A DNA stretch of 36,726 bases from Actinoplanes sandaracinus (GCF_030009775.1 NZ_JASCTH010000051.1:1-36726), one strand, 5' to 3'; positions 1 to 8,125 are shown, counted from the stretch's first letter. Translations and numbers: made by a program. The notes: a model not told the origin generated them from the sequence alone.

Positions 1-128
1 ATGCCGCGGCGGGCTCGCGGATCACGCACCGCGGCCAGCGCGGCGTCAAGCCCAGCGGCGGTTTCCGGCACGGTCAGAGCCGGTGCATGAGACAGGGACG
101 AGATCAGCGATGATGGCAGTGCGGGCAT
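1..128 (-). CDS. ISAs1-family transposase, N-terminal part (runs off the window)
   Basis: Read on the minus strand from an ATG at 128, about 42 residues are visible before the window edge. They begin MPALPSSLISSL and reach the segment AALAAVRDPRARRG, which is typical of the N-terminal helper region of ISAs1-type DDE transposases (a run of LAAVxDPRARRG followed by a hydrophobic segment). The catalytic domain would lie outside the window, so I cannot tell whether the gene is intact. The element's terminal repeat should lie between 129 and about 230, but I could not identify it by eye. Family assignment is by motif memory from a short piece; another transposase family with a similar N-terminus is possible. 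Confidence 0.55.
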   Translation of the reverse strand, partial: MPALPSSLISSLSHAPALTVPETAAGLDAALAAVRDPRARRG

Positions 129-231
129 GACTCACTTCGGACGATCAGCATGGCGTAGGAACCTTGATGATCTTCTGAACCGGTCATGCCCGTCTTGCTG
201 TCACTACCAGCGGCGCTTCTATACCTAACCA

Positions 232-327
232 GCCAAATCGGACAGCACTGCGACTTTGCCGGGGCCCTGGACGGTGCCCGACGCGGTGCCCGCCGACCTC
301 GGCGCGGCCGCCACCAGCGAAGAGTAA
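232..327 (+). pseudogene. Possible C-terminal remnant of a gene cut by the insertion sequence
   Basis: One plus-strand frame has actinobacterial GC3 codon use and ends at a TAA (325-327), 16 bases before a perfect hairpin terminator. It reads about 31 residues ending DLGAAATSEE. It has no start codon: an in-frame TAA lies just upstream at about 225. The simplest reading is the 3' end of a gene whose body was replaced when the neighbouring ISAs1-type element inserted. The peptide is too short to assign to a family. It could also be chance coding-like sequence; the terminator is the stronger signal. Confidence 0.25.
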
Positions 328-343
328 ATCCTCAACAACGACC

Positions 344-376
344 GACGGCCCGGCCACCCCTAGCGGCCGGGCCGTC
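344..376 (+). terminator. Strong hairpin terminator
   Basis: A perfect 12-base stem, GACGGCCCGGCC at 344-355 and its complement at 365-376, closes a 9-base loop. No U-tract follows, as is usual for actinobacterial terminators. It follows a TAA at 325-327 closely, which suggests that a plus-strand gene once ended here. Confidence 0.65.
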
Positions 377-899
377 CAACAACTCAGATTCCAAACACGA
401 GCAGGGCACCGTTAACAGCGATAAACGCTGTGTTGACAAAGTCGCAGAACCCTTTCCGTGGGCGCCACGTGGCTCTATCTAGACCCATTCACTGTGGCGG
501 CGACAGCCCAAATCCATCTGATTCGCGCAGCATACGAAGGTGCGTCAACACACTCATCTCGGCTGTCCGGACGTCTGGGGGTCGACTGAACGTCACCCGT
601 GGTGACTTGGGGCATGCGTGTCAAGACCACCCTGCACCCTGGTGGACAGGCTTCGGTGGCGAGAACCTCACCCGGAGCATGATCGAATGTCAACGGGCGG
701 ACTTCACTGGTAACGGACAGCCGAAGTGATTCGGACGGCGTTGCTCGCCCCTCACTCGGACAGCTCGAAGTGGCCCCGCTTCCTTCCGAGTTCATCGGGA
801 GATGACGGCTTGGGTCGCCCCCACCGGTCGTTTCCTTGACTGCCACACTGCGGGAAGGGCATCCGTGCCGTCCCGGATTGCGATGGCGGCCATGACACC
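377..899. other. Gene-poor stretch
   Basis: About 520 bases with no reading frame that shows both actinobacterial codon bias and a recognisable protein. The open frames here (for example 475-846 minus and 430-729 plus) have scattered codon use and no family resemblance. GC is visibly lower than in the rest of the window. A TTGACA at 433-438 has no matching -10 box at the right distance. I see nothing definite. Confidence 0.5.
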
Positions 900-1415
900 A
901 TGATCGGCATGACGTCGTACGAGCAGGTCGCGATCAGTCTCTGGCATCCGGAGATCGAACGTCTCCGCCTGCCTCCCCTGACAGATGAGCTGGTCGTCGA
1001 CGCAGAGGGGCAGCTTGGTGTCCGCCTGCCGCCGGACCTGATCCATCTGCTCCGGACTCAGAACGGTGGCGTCATCGCCGACGCATGGGATGCGTTTCCG
1101 ACCGATGCGAGCGTCTACGCGGACGATCATGTGCCCTTCGATCACCTTTATGGGATCGGCCCGGCAGATCAAGCGGGGACGACGACGCTGCTGGACACCC
1201 CATATCTGGTGCGGGAATGGGAACTCCCGTCACCAGTGGTGCTGCTCAGCGGCCAGGGCCATTACTGGATCGCCCTCGATTACCGGGAGTGCGGACCGGC
1301 CGGTACGCCATCTGTCGTCTGGCTCGACAACGAGATGGATCAGGAGTTGCAGCTCGCACCAGACATTCGCGCGTTCGTGGAACGCTTGACCGCATCAGAC
1401 TCGTTCCCCGAGTAA
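900..1415 (+). CDS. SMI1/KNR4 (SUKH) family protein
   Basis: The 171-residue protein has the SUKH fold signature: a short N-terminal helix, then VDAEGQLGVRLPPDLIHLL at 33-51 followed by TQNGG (53-57), a pattern at the core of this superfamily. It continues with a central segment containing FDHLYGI and a later WIALDYR strand. SUKH proteins often act as immunity proteins against polymorphic toxins in bacteria, binding the toxin in the cytoplasm; here that role is only inferred, because no toxin gene lies nearby. The start is uncertain: ATG at 900 or ATG at 909, neither with a clear ribosome binding site. The 3' end overlaps the opposing HAD gene by 21 bases, and a hairpin at 1465-1488 probably ends transcription. 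Confidence 0.8.
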   Translation: MIGMTSYEQVAISLWHPEIERLRLPPLTDELVVDAEGQLGVRLPPDLIHLLRTQNGGVIADAWDAFPTDASVYADDHVPFDHLYGIGPADQAGTTTLLDTPYLVREWELPSPVVLLSGQGHYWIALDYRECGPAGTPSVVWLDNEMDQELQLAPDIRAFVERLTASDSFPE

Positions 1416-2150
1416 AGACTTGCCACTCCATCGACGATCTGCCGTCGGCCAGCGCACGACTTGCTCAACCGGCGGTCGCGCCGGTTGACGGCCTCCGAGC
1501 CGAGCACATGCCGGATCGTCAAAGATGATGTCTTTCAATTCGATCAGCGTTTTAATGCGGTAGCCGGCCTGCGAGAAGTCATGCGCTTTGGTGAATTCAT
1601 TGTGGACAACAGCACAGTCAATACCAGCCGCCACGGCCGAGTTCAGCCCTCTGGATGAATCCTCTACGACCAGTGTCTCTTTTTTGGCGGCACCGAACCG
1701 CCGCAGACCGGTCAGGTACGGTTCCGGGTGCGGCTTGGAGAGCTTGTAGTCCTCGCGAACAAGTACGAAATCCATGAACTTTCTAATCTGGCGCGTTTCA
1801 TGGATGAGTTCGAAGTCCACACGTTTTGCGGTCGTCACGATGGCCATGCGAGCATATTGTGACAGCTCAGCAAGCGTTTCGACGACGCCTTCGATCTCAA
1901 TGGATTCCGTTCGCAGATATTCCTGATAGTAGTCGTCACGAGCCTTACGCTGCCTGCTGATGGTCTGTTCATCAATACCTGCCGCCCTGGCCTGGGCCCA
2001 GGTGCCCAGCCCTTGGCCCATGCCGCGAAGGTATTGACCTTTGTCCACAGTGAAACCGATGTCCGCCAGGGCGTGCTCTCCAGCTCTGTAATACCAGAAT
2101 TCGGTATCCACCAGAACGCCGTCATGATCGAAGAGTATGTACTTTTTCAC
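1395..2150 (-). CDS. HAD-superfamily phosphatase, probably horizontally acquired
   Basis: A haloacid-dehalogenase-type hydrolase of 251 residues. Motif I is DHDG with Asp8 and Asp10, motif II Thr106/Thr107 (IVTTAKR), motif III Lys139 (LSKPHPEPY) and motif IV Glu163-Asp164 (VVEDSSRG). The helical cap lies between about 18 and 85, so it is a phosphoglycolate/beta-phosphoglucomutase-like subfamily member; the substrate is unknown. The start is GTG at 2150 with AAAGGA upstream. The body has GC near 50% (about 52% and 45% in two 60-base blocks I counted), far below the neighbours. The HAD fold should end near residue 210 (KDIIF). The last 40 residues are GC-rich, repetitive and run through a hairpin, so they look like read-through into flanking DNA after loss of the native stop. 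Confidence 0.85.
   Translation of the reverse strand: MKKYILFDHDGVLVDTEFWYYRAGEHALADIGFTVDKGQYLRGMGQGLGTWAQARAAGIDEQTISRQRKARDDYYQEYLRTESIEIEGVVETLAELSQYARMAIVTTAKRVDFELIHETRQIRKFMDFVLVREDYKLSKPHPEPYLTGLRRFGAAKKETLVVEDSSRGLNSAVAAGIDCAVVHNEFTKAHDFSQAGYRIKTLIELKDIIFDDPACARLGGRQPARPPVEQVVRWPTADRRWSGKSLLGERV
1465..1488. terminator. Hairpin between convergent SUKH and HAD genes
   Basis: A perfect 9-base stem, TCAACCGGC (1465-1473) and GCCGGTTGA (1480-1488), with a 6-base loop. It lies 50 bases after the SUKH stop codon, and also inside the apparent C-terminal tail of the opposing HAD gene. It probably serves as a terminator for the SUKH gene and originally for both genes. Confidence 0.55.
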
Positions 2151-2216
2151 TCACTTGATCCTTTCCGGCGGCCGCGGCAAGATCCTCGCGACGATGCGGC
2201 ATGTCTGACGTTCACA

Positions 2217-2399
2217 TCAATCCAGGGTTACGGCGAGCCAGAGGAGTAGCTTGAAGCCGATCACGAAGAACGCGGCCAGCACCAACGCGACGACAGCTAC
2301 GACGAACACCATGGAAAGGCCCTTTCCCGCGGACCGAGCCAAGTTCCCACGGGGGCCGCGCGCCGGGGGCTGATCCGTCTCGGCCTCGAAGTCGAACAC
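2217..2399 (-). CDS. Small single-span membrane protein
   Basis: A protein of about 60 residues with a charged, Pro/Gly-rich N-terminal half (EAETDQPPARGPRG), a basic segment (RSAGKG) and one C-terminal hydrophobic helix (SMVFVVAVVALVLAAFFVIGF). This predicts a tail-anchored or type II protein with about 35 cytoplasmic residues. The start is set by a TACAGT box exactly 7 bases before the GTG at 2399, the leaderless pattern seen elsewhere in the window; a GTG at 2408 is the alternative. I do not recognise the family. Codon use is normal for the window. Confidence 0.55.
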   Translation of the reverse strand: MFDFEAETDQPPARGPRGNLARSAGKGLSMVFVVAVVALVLAAFFVIGFKLLLWLAVTLD

Positions 2400-2505
2400 G
2401 TCCGGCACTGTAGCGGGAGTCCGCTACGCCGTCGCGCACTCAACTGGCTGCGAGTCGCCCGATACGGATCGTCCGTCCAGGGAACGCCGGACCTGGCGTG
2501 AGGGA

Positions 2506-3396
2506 CTACCGGTTGTGCGAGTGCGGCACGTCGCTCTGCAGCGCACGGAACTGCTTCGGTGTCATTCCGGTGACATGAATGAAGTCACGGATCATGTGCG
2601 ACTGGTCGGCATAGCCGACGGCAGCGGCAAGCTCGGCATGCGTGCCCGCCTCCTCACCCAGCCGCTCGGCGGCCTCCTGCAGCCTCCGCCGCTGAATGAT
2701 GCATTTGGGCGTGAGCCCGAGCCGGCGGCGCAGGAGGCGCTGCAGGGCCCGCTCGCCGAGGTCGAACCGCTCGCAGATCTGCGCGACCTGCAAGATCTCG
2801 GGGTCCTCCTCGACCGCCGCGACCACGGCGTTGGTCAGCTCGCCTTCGGCGTCAACGGGCAGGAAGCGCCGCACGGCGTCCTCACACGCGCTCATGGCGA
2901 TCCGGTGGGCCGCGCGATCGTGCGGGTCGGGCGCCATAGCCTCCCGCACCCGGTCGGTGAGTGCCCGCGCGTCGTCGCCGAGCACATCCTCGAGGTCGAC
3001 GTAGCGGTCGTTCCATGCCCCGGTCGGACCGGCGATCAGATAGCCGGTGGCGGGCGCCAGTGTCAGCCCGACCGCCCAGCCGTCACCCGTGAGCGTCGTC
3101 GTCGACAACTCCGGCGCGACGCCGTAGAAGCGCGCGTAGTCGCCGCCGATCACCACCTGGCAGACGGGGTCCTGCAGCACCTTCCGCGGCGTCTCTTTCC
3201 CGGCCGGTACGGACCAGACCGGAATCCAGAACCGGCGCAGCAGCGTGGTGAGGTCGGCGCTCGGAGCGTGCCGGTACGTCCGGTGATGGACCTCGCGCGG
3301 GGTCGTCAGGCGCGCCAACTCCAGCGGGTCGCGGCGCACCGTCCCTACGACGACGCCGGCCTCGTCAGCGGCGTCGGCACCGTTGTCGGGTTTCAT
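2506..3396 (-). CDS. AraC-family transcriptional regulator
   Basis: A 296-residue regulator. The N-terminal half carries a sensor-like beta-rich region (PVWSVPAGKETPRKV, then CQVVIGGDYARFYGV) of the kind often annotated DUF6597. The C-terminal ~90 residues are a double helix-turn-helix of the AraC type, with FDLGERALQRLLRRRLGLTPK as the first HTH and AVGYADQSHMIRDFIHVTGMTPKQFR as the second. ATG at 3396 is preferred because GGGGGAG lies 8 bases upstream; a GTG at 3417 is in frame. It is divergent from the DinB-type gene at 3435, with only 38 bases between the starts, so the two promoters must overlap and this regulator probably controls its neighbour. Confidence 0.9.
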   Translation of the reverse strand: MKPDNGADAADEAGVVVGTVRRDPLELARLTTPREVHHRTYRHAPSADLTTLLRRFWIPVWSVPAGKETPRKVLQDPVCQVVIGGDYARFYGVAPELSTTTLTGDGWAVGLTLAPATGYLIAGPTGAWNDRYVDLEDVLGDDARALTDRVREAMAPDPHDRAAHRIAMSACEDAVRRFLPVDAEGELTNAVVAAVEEDPEILQVAQICERFDLGERALQRLLRRRLGLTPKCIIQRRRLQEAAERLGEEAGTHAELAAAVGYADQSHMIRDFIHVTGMTPKQFRALQSDVPHSHNR

Positions 3397-3434
3397 CAAG
3401 TCCGCTCCCCCAGCCACGCCCTACGGTCCCACAC

Positions 3435-3980
3435 ATGACTGACACAGCAACGCGCTACCAGGCCGCTCTGCGCTCGTTGACCGCCATCGTCGACGCGGTG
3501 CCGCCACATGCATGGGATGCCCCTTCCCCATGTGAAGGCTGGAGCGCCCGGGACATCATCGGGCACCTCATCGGAACCCAGCGCGAGACGCTCACGGAGC
3601 ACGGCGTCGACCTCGGCGGCGCGCCGGACCTCATCGCCGATCCCGCTGCGGCGTGGGCCGAGCACAGCCGCCGCGTCCTCGAGGCGCTGGCCGACGACGA
3701 GCTCGTCAACCGCGCCTACGACGGCTTCCTCGGCCCGACGACGGTCGGCGGCACCGTGGAGCAGTTCTACGTGTGGGACATGTACGTCCACCGGTGGGAC
3801 CTGGCCCGCGCCGCGGGGTTCGACGCCGCGTTCACCGACGCCGAGCTCGACCGCATCGAGCAGGGCGCCGACAGTTTCGGCGACGCCCTGCACATGGACG
3901 GCATGTGCCGACCGTCTCTCACCCCGGCCGGCGCCGACCGCACCGCACGTGTGCTTGCGCGCCTCGGCCGGGCCGGCTGA
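3435..3980 (+). CDS. TIGR03086-family DinB-like protein (mycothiol-dependent type)
   Basis: A 181-residue protein of the DinB/mycothiol maleylpyruvate isomerase N-terminal superfamily. The diagnostic pieces are SPCEGWSARDIIGHLIG at about 32-48, with the first metal-ligand His in GHL, and YVWDMYVHRWDLARAAG near 115-131, with the second His in HRWD. These four-helix proteins bind a divalent metal and many use mycothiol as cofactor; the actual reaction is unknown. A TACGGT box 7 bases before the ATG indicates a leaderless transcript and fixes the start. The divergent AraC gene is the obvious candidate regulator. Confidence 0.85.
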   Translation: MTDTATRYQAALRSLTAIVDAVPPHAWDAPSPCEGWSARDIIGHLIGTQRETLTEHGVDLGGAPDLIADPAAAWAEHSRRVLEALADDELVNRAYDGFLGPTTVGGTVEQFYVWDMYVHRWDLARAAGFDAAFTDAELDRIEQGADSFGDALHMDGMCRPSLTPAGADRTARVLARLGRAG

Positions 3981-4155
3981 GCCGGCCCGGCCGGCCGGCG
4001 TCGTCGACGGCGCACCGGTGCCGTGGCCTTGCGAGGACCCTGAGCGTATGGAGGAGCGGCGGGCAGAGGTCGGACTGGATTCATTTCTGGTGCACGTCAC
4101 CAGGCACGCACCCGCCTGATCGCCCTCCCATCCCGGCGCGCGATGCGGGTGGGGC

Positions 4156-5013
4156 GTGGGCGATGCTGTGGGCGTGGAGTACGTGTCCAGAGTGCCGCGA
4201 CCGCCGCTGGACGGGCTGATCGACGACCTTTACTACCTGGAGGGCACGCCGCCGTACGCCCGGCTGACGCTGCCGGCAAGTCCGGCGGCGTTGCTCATCG
4301 TCAATCTCGGGGCGCCGTTCCGCATCCGTGCCGGCGGCGACATCGAGACGGGCGAGTACGCCGACGGCTGCGTGATCACCATGCCCACCCGCGCGTTCGA
4401 CTTCGGCTACCCACCCGGGACCCGGTCCGTCGGCGTGCACTTCAAGCCGTGGGGGCTGGCGCCGTTCCTGCCGATGCCCGCGGCCGAGCTGTGTGACCGG
4501 CCGGTGACGGTGGAGCAGGTCTGGGGCCGGCCCGCCATCGCTGAGCTGCGAGACCGGCTGGCCACGGCGGACGAACCGCACGAGATGCTGACGCTGCTCG
4601 AGGAGGAGCTGACGCGGCGGCTGTGCGAGACCGCCGGTCTGGGGCTGGTCCGCCATACGAGCAGCGTCATCGCCGCGACCAGCGGGGCGGTGACGATCGG
4701 CGACCTGAGCGTGGCAGCCGGTGTCAGCAGCACTCATCTGGCACAGCGGTTCAAGGAGCTCATCGGCGTCACGCCGAAGCGACTGGCCCGCACCTACCGC
4801 TTCACCGCCGCCGTCTTCGCGATCAACCCCGCCGGACCGGTCGACTGGAGCGACCTCGCCGGCGGCACGGGCTACTTCGACCAGGCCCACTTCAGCCACG
4901 AGTTCCGGGCGTTCACCGGGCTCACGCCGACCCGGTACGTCGACGTCCGGCGGCGGTTCCTGCGCGAACATCCCGGCCACGTGCTGGACGGCTGGCCGCT
5001 GCCGGCCGATTGA
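4156..5013 (+). CDS. AraC-family transcriptional regulator
   Basis: A 285-residue regulator with an N-terminal DUF6597-type sensor region (PPLDGLIDDLYYLEGTPPYA at about 16-35, typical for this subfamily, then VGVHFKPWGLAPFL) and a C-terminal AraC DNA-binding domain from about 175. The first HTH is SVAAGVSSTHLAQRFKELIGVTPKRL and the second DLAGGTGYFDQAHFSHEFRAFTGLTP. The start is uncertain; GTG at 4156 is the first in frame and GTG at 4168 or 4174 would also keep the domain whole. It probably controls the RibD-type gene 67 bases downstream on the same strand, a common pairing, but no operator is visible. Confidence 0.9.
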   Translation: MGDAVGVEYVSRVPRPPLDGLIDDLYYLEGTPPYARLTLPASPAALLIVNLGAPFRIRAGGDIETGEYADGCVITMPTRAFDFGYPPGTRSVGVHFKPWGLAPFLPMPAAELCDRPVTVEQVWGRPAIAELRDRLATADEPHEMLTLLEEELTRRLCETAGLGLVRHTSSVIAATSGAVTIGDLSVAAGVSSTHLAQRFKELIGVTPKRLARTYRFTAAVFAINPAGPVDWSDLAGGTGYFDQAHFSHEFRAFTGLTPTRYVDVRRRFLREHPGHVLDGWPLPAD

Positions 5014-5079
5014 TTTCGTACAAGAGCGACAGCCCACGAAACTCTAACCTGAGGGCATCCCCCCAGCAGAGGAGCGCCC

Positions 5080-5670
5080 ATGGGCACAGTAGTCATGTAC
5101 AGCTCGGTGTCGGTGGACGGCTTCATCGCGGACGAGAATGACCAGCCCGGACCGCTGTTCGACTGGTTGTCCAGCGGTGACGTGCCGTTGGACTCCAGCG
5201 GCGCGCTGACGGTGTCGCAGACCTCCTACGACTACACCCGGCCGTACTGGGACCAGATCGGGGTGACCATCGCCGGCCGCCACGTCTTCGACATGACGGA
5301 CGGCTGGGACGGGAAGCCTCCGAGCGGGATCGGTCACGTGGTCGTCGTGACGCACCGGCCGCGGCCCGAGGGCTGGGACCCCGAGGCGCCGTTTCACTTC
5401 GTCGACGGCGTCGAGGCCGCCGTGGCCAAGGCGCAGGAGCTCGCGGGTGACCGCATGGTCGAGGTCGCCGCCGGCGACGTCGGTGGCCAGGTGCTTGCCG
5501 CGGGCCTGGTCGACGAGGTGCGCATGGACGTCGTACCCGTCGTGTTCGGCTCCGGCAAGCGCTACTTCGGGTCGGTCGACGCGCAGCACCTGTTGGAGGA
5601 TCCTGACGTGGTGATTCAGGGCAACCGGGTGCTTCACCTGCGCTATCGGGTGCGCCGCCGACCGATCTGA
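5080..5670 (+). CDS. RibD C-terminal / dihydrofolate-reductase-like protein
   Basis: A 196-residue member of the DHFR-like RibD C-terminal family. It opens with VVMYSSVSVDGFIAD (4-18), the conserved NADPH-binding first strand and helix. It then has GRHVFDMTDGW near 69 and the late DVGGQVLAAGLVDEVRMDVVPVVFGSGKRYF segment that forms the nucleotide-binding core. Such stand-alone copies are NADPH-dependent reductases of unknown substrate, not the folate or riboflavin enzymes themselves. The ribosome binding site AGAGGAG at 5068-5074 lies 5 bases before the ATG. A second, diverged copy of this family lies at 26729. Confidence 0.9.
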   Translation: MGTVVMYSSVSVDGFIADENDQPGPLFDWLSSGDVPLDSSGALTVSQTSYDYTRPYWDQIGVTIAGRHVFDMTDGWDGKPPSGIGHVVVVTHRPRPEGWDPEAPFHFVDGVEAAVAKAQELAGDRMVEVAAGDVGGQVLAAGLVDEVRMDVVPVVFGSGKRYFGSVDAQHLLEDPDVVIQGNRVLHLRYRVRRRPI

Positions 5671-5801
5671 GCGGGTACGCGAAGTAGTCCAACCGCGAAC
5701 GACAAAACAGGATCAGGTCCCGGGCCGCGTTTGCGGATCGCTACCGGCGGTCCGGTCCCCCGCGATCGAACCTCCGGACTCTGTACGCCGACGTCACGCG
5801 A

Positions 5802-6362
5802 TCAGGTGTACAGGTCGCGTTTGTCGAGCAGGTAGCGGGCGAAGTCGAGCGGCGACATGCCGCGGCCGAGGTCGCGTTCGGCGTCGGTGATCGGGACGAC
5901 GTTGAGGATGCGGACGGGGCCTTCACGGGTGTGGACGTAGTCGACGGCGTCCGGGCTCAGCGGGCCGGCGAGGAACACCGCCCGGCAGCCCGGGAGCACC
6001 GGGAAGTCGTCACCGAGGCCGACCATGTGGCCCCAGTCGACCGGGGTCCCGGTGAGGAAGGGGTGGATCGCGAGGTTCGCCAGGCGTACCGCGATGGCGT
6101 GTTCCTCGGCCCGGGTGAGGCGGGCTCGCCGCACGTAGTGGAGTTCGGCGCGGCCGCCGCCGCCCGGGCCGGGCGTCGCGGGCATCTCGCGGGCCGCCAT
6201 GCCGATGGTGGCGAACGTCGTCAGTTCCGCGGACCGGTAGACCAGCACGTCGAGCCGGGTGAGCGGCCCGCCGGCGTCCTCGAAGAGGAAGCCGTCGTCC
6301 TCCTCGCCGCGACGCGCCCGGTAGGCGAGGAAGACCTCGCGCAGGACGGCAGGTGCAGGCAT
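5802..6362 (-). CDS. Suppressor-of-fused (SUFU) domain protein
   Basis: A 186-residue single-domain SUFU protein. Typical pieces are VLVYRSAELTTFATIGMAAREM (40-61), then AELHYVRRA and a middle segment HPFLTGTPVDWGHMVGLG, followed by LNVVPITDAERDLG near the end. Bacterial SUFU proteins belong to the immunity-like group found with polymorphic toxins. Here it is alone and convergent with the RibD-type gene, so the role is inferred only. The 3' end lies 130 bases from the RibD-type stop. A GGAG about 7 bases upstream of the ATG supports the start. Confidence 0.85.
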   Translation of the reverse strand: MPAPAVLREVFLAYRARRGEEDDGFLFEDAGGPLTRLDVLVYRSAELTTFATIGMAAREMPATPGPGGGGRAELHYVRRARLTRAEEHAIAVRLANLAIHPFLTGTPVDWGHMVGLGDDFPVLPGCRAVFLAGPLSPDAVDYVHTREGPVRILNVVPITDAERDLGRGMSPLDFARYLLDKRDLYT

Positions 6363-6458
6363 TTCAGTCTCCGCTCCGGCCGAAGAGTAGCTCCGTGCGT
6401 TCCCCGTTTCTCCGGCCGGGAAATCTTACGCGGCGAACCGGGGGCGTACGATCGCCGC

Positions 6459-7610
6459 GTGCTGGCCTATGTCACCGGGGTGGTCCTGTTCGTCGCCGGG
6501 TTGTGCCTGTCGCTCGCGCTGCACGAGGCGGGTCACCTGCTGACCGCGCGTGCGTTCGGGATGCGGGTGCGGCGCTACTTCGTCGGCCGTGGCCCGACGG
6601 TGTTCTCGTTCCGCAAGGGCGGCACCGAGTACGGGCTGAAGGCCCTGCCGATCGGTGGTTTCTGCGAGATCGCCGGGATGACCACCCTCGACGAGCTGAC
6701 GCCGGACGAACGGCCGCGGGCGATGTGGCGGTTCCCGGCGTGGAAGCGGACCGTGGTGATGGCGTCCGGCGCGGTGACGCATGTGCTGCTGGCCGTGACC
6801 GTGCTGTACCTCATGGCGGTCAGCACCGGCCTGCCGAACCTGAACCCGGTCGCCGAGCCGGTCGTCGCCTCGACCAGTTGCCCGGACGGGGACTGCCCGG
6901 CCGCCGACGCCGGGGTGCTGGCCGGCGACCGGATCGTGGCGGTCGCCGGTGCGCCGACCCCGCTCTGGGCCGATGTGCTCGCCGCCGTCCGGGCCGCGGA
7001 CGGCCCGACCCCGCTGACCGTGGAGCGGGGCGGGGTGACGCTGACGCTCACCGTGGACGTGGCCCGGGTGGCGCGCGACGGGCACGAGGTGGGGATGATC
7101 GGCGCGACGCCGCAGGCGCCACCGGCGTACCTTACCTATGGCCCGGCCGCCGCGGCCGGGGCGACGCTGGCGTACACCGGTGACCTGTTCGGCCGTACCG
7201 TTGCTCAGCTGGTGGCGTTTCCGCAGCGTCTGCCCGCGGTGGTCGCGGCGATCGGCGGCGCGGAGCGTTCGCCGGACACCCCGATCAGCATGGTCGGGGC
7301 GAGCCGGCTCGGCGGCGAGGCCGCCGAGCGTGGCCTGTGGGAGGTGTTCCTGCTGCTGCTGGCGAGCCTGAACCTGTTCATGGCGGTGTTCAACCTGTTG
7401 CCGCTGCTGCCGCTGGACGGCGGTCACATCATGGTCGTCTGGTTCGAGCGGATCCGCGACGCGGTGCGGCGGCTGCGGGGGCGCCCGGCGGCCGGGCCGA
7501 TCGACTTCACCCGGTTGTACCCGGTGACGATGGCGCTGGTCCTCATCGGCGGCGCGGTCATGTTGCTGACCGTGACCGCTGACGTGGTGAACCCGGTGCG
7601 CCTGTCCTGA
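6459..7610 (+). CDS. M50 site-2 protease (RseP/Rip1-like)
   Basis: A 383-residue intramembrane zinc metalloprotease. The active-site HEAGH (His22, Glu23, His26) sits in the first membrane helix. A PDZ domain spans about 120-205 (AADAGVLAGDRIVAVAGAP). The third catalytic ligand is in NLLPLLPLDGGH with Asp320, followed by a last helix near 360-380. Proteins of this type cut anti-sigma factors and other membrane proteins inside the bilayer. Rip1 genes usually sit beside dxr and ispG; this one stands alone, so it may be a paralogue. The start is GTG at 6459, with TACGAT six bases upstream. The frame is open as far back as 5931, but that stretch is only the antisense of the SUFU gene. Confidence 0.92.
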   Translation: MLAYVTGVVLFVAGLCLSLALHEAGHLLTARAFGMRVRRYFVGRGPTVFSFRKGGTEYGLKALPIGGFCEIAGMTTLDELTPDERPRAMWRFPAWKRTVVMASGAVTHVLLAVTVLYLMAVSTGLPNLNPVAEPVVASTSCPDGDCPAADAGVLAGDRIVAVAGAPTPLWADVLAAVRAADGPTPLTVERGGVTLTLTVDVARVARDGHEVGMIGATPQAPPAYLTYGPAAAAGATLAYTGDLFGRTVAQLVAFPQRLPAVVAAIGGAERSPDTPISMVGASRLGGEAAERGLWEVFLLLLASLNLFMAVFNLLPLLPLDGGHIMVVWFERIRDAVRRLRGRPAAGPIDFTRLYPVTMALVLIGGAVMLLTVTADVVNPVRLS

Positions 7611-7655
7611 CGGCGTGGATCGGCCCGGCGTCAGCTGGTGATCCGGCGCCGCCGG

Positions 7656-8033
7656 TCAGCCGTTCGGGCGGTACTCCAACGCCTGCAGGGCCCAGCTGTT
7701 GCCGTCGGGGTCGCGAAAGTGGACGAATGTTCCCCAGGGCTGGACGTCCACGTCGCCGGCCTCGACGCCGGCGGCCAGCAACTGCTCGCGGGCGGCGTGG
7801 GCGTCGGGCACCACCACCTGGATCTCCTGGGTGCCGGGCGTCTTGGCGGTGATGCCGTCGCCGATCAGGATGGAGCACGCCGAGCCGGGCGGGGTGAGCT
7901 GCACGAAACGCAGGCCCTCGTGCACCTGGTGGTCGTGGTCGGCGGCGAAGCCGATCTTCTCGTAGAACGCTTTGGCCCGGTCGACGTCGGTCACCGGCAC
8001 GGGGATGAGTTCGATCTTCCACGTCGATGTCAT
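7656..8033 (-). CDS. VOC-family (glyoxalase-like) protein
   Basis: A 125-residue vicinal-oxygen-chelate protein with two beta-alpha-beta-beta-beta halves. The first half opens with IELIPVPVTDVDRAKAFYEK (7-26) and the second contains EIQVVVPDAHAAREQLLAAG, ending in the family signature FRDPDGNSWALQ. Family members are metal-dependent lyases, dioxygenases or drug-binding proteins; the substrate cannot be read from sequence. ATG at 8033 gives the usual length; upstream in-frame codons only repeat antisense sequence. A long hairpin (8066-8120) separates it from the upstream yidC gene. Confidence 0.85.
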   Translation of the reverse strand: MTSTWKIELIPVPVTDVDRAKAFYEKIGFAADHDHQVHEGLRFVQLTPPGSACSILIGDGITAKTPGTQEIQVVVPDAHAAREQLLAAGVEAGDVDVQPWGTFVHFRDPDGNSWALQALEYRPNG

Positions 8034-8065
8034 GAGTTCATCGTGCCGGCCAATGCGGCCAGAAC

Positions 8066-8120
8066 CTGACCGGAAGGCGAGCCGAGTGGGACATGTTCTC
8101 TCGGCTCGCCTTCCGGTCAG
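8066..8120 (-). terminator. Terminator of yidC: perfect 21-base inverted repeat
   Basis: Arms 8066-8086 and 8100-8120 are perfectly complementary over 21 bases, with a 13-base loop. It begins 5 bases after the YidC stop codon and has no U-tract. It would insulate yidC from the VOC gene that follows on the same strand. It is the longest perfect hairpin I found in the window. Confidence 0.8.
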
Positions 8121-8125
8121 CCCTC

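Noticed and set aside
475..846. 123-codon minus-strand frame in the gene-poor stretch
   Set aside because: Codon use is not actinobacterial and no motif is recognisable.
5931..6458. Long N-terminal extension in frame with the M50 protease
   Set aside because: It is antisense to the SUFU gene, has no membrane-protein character, and the GTG at 6459 with a TACGAT box gives the normal family start.
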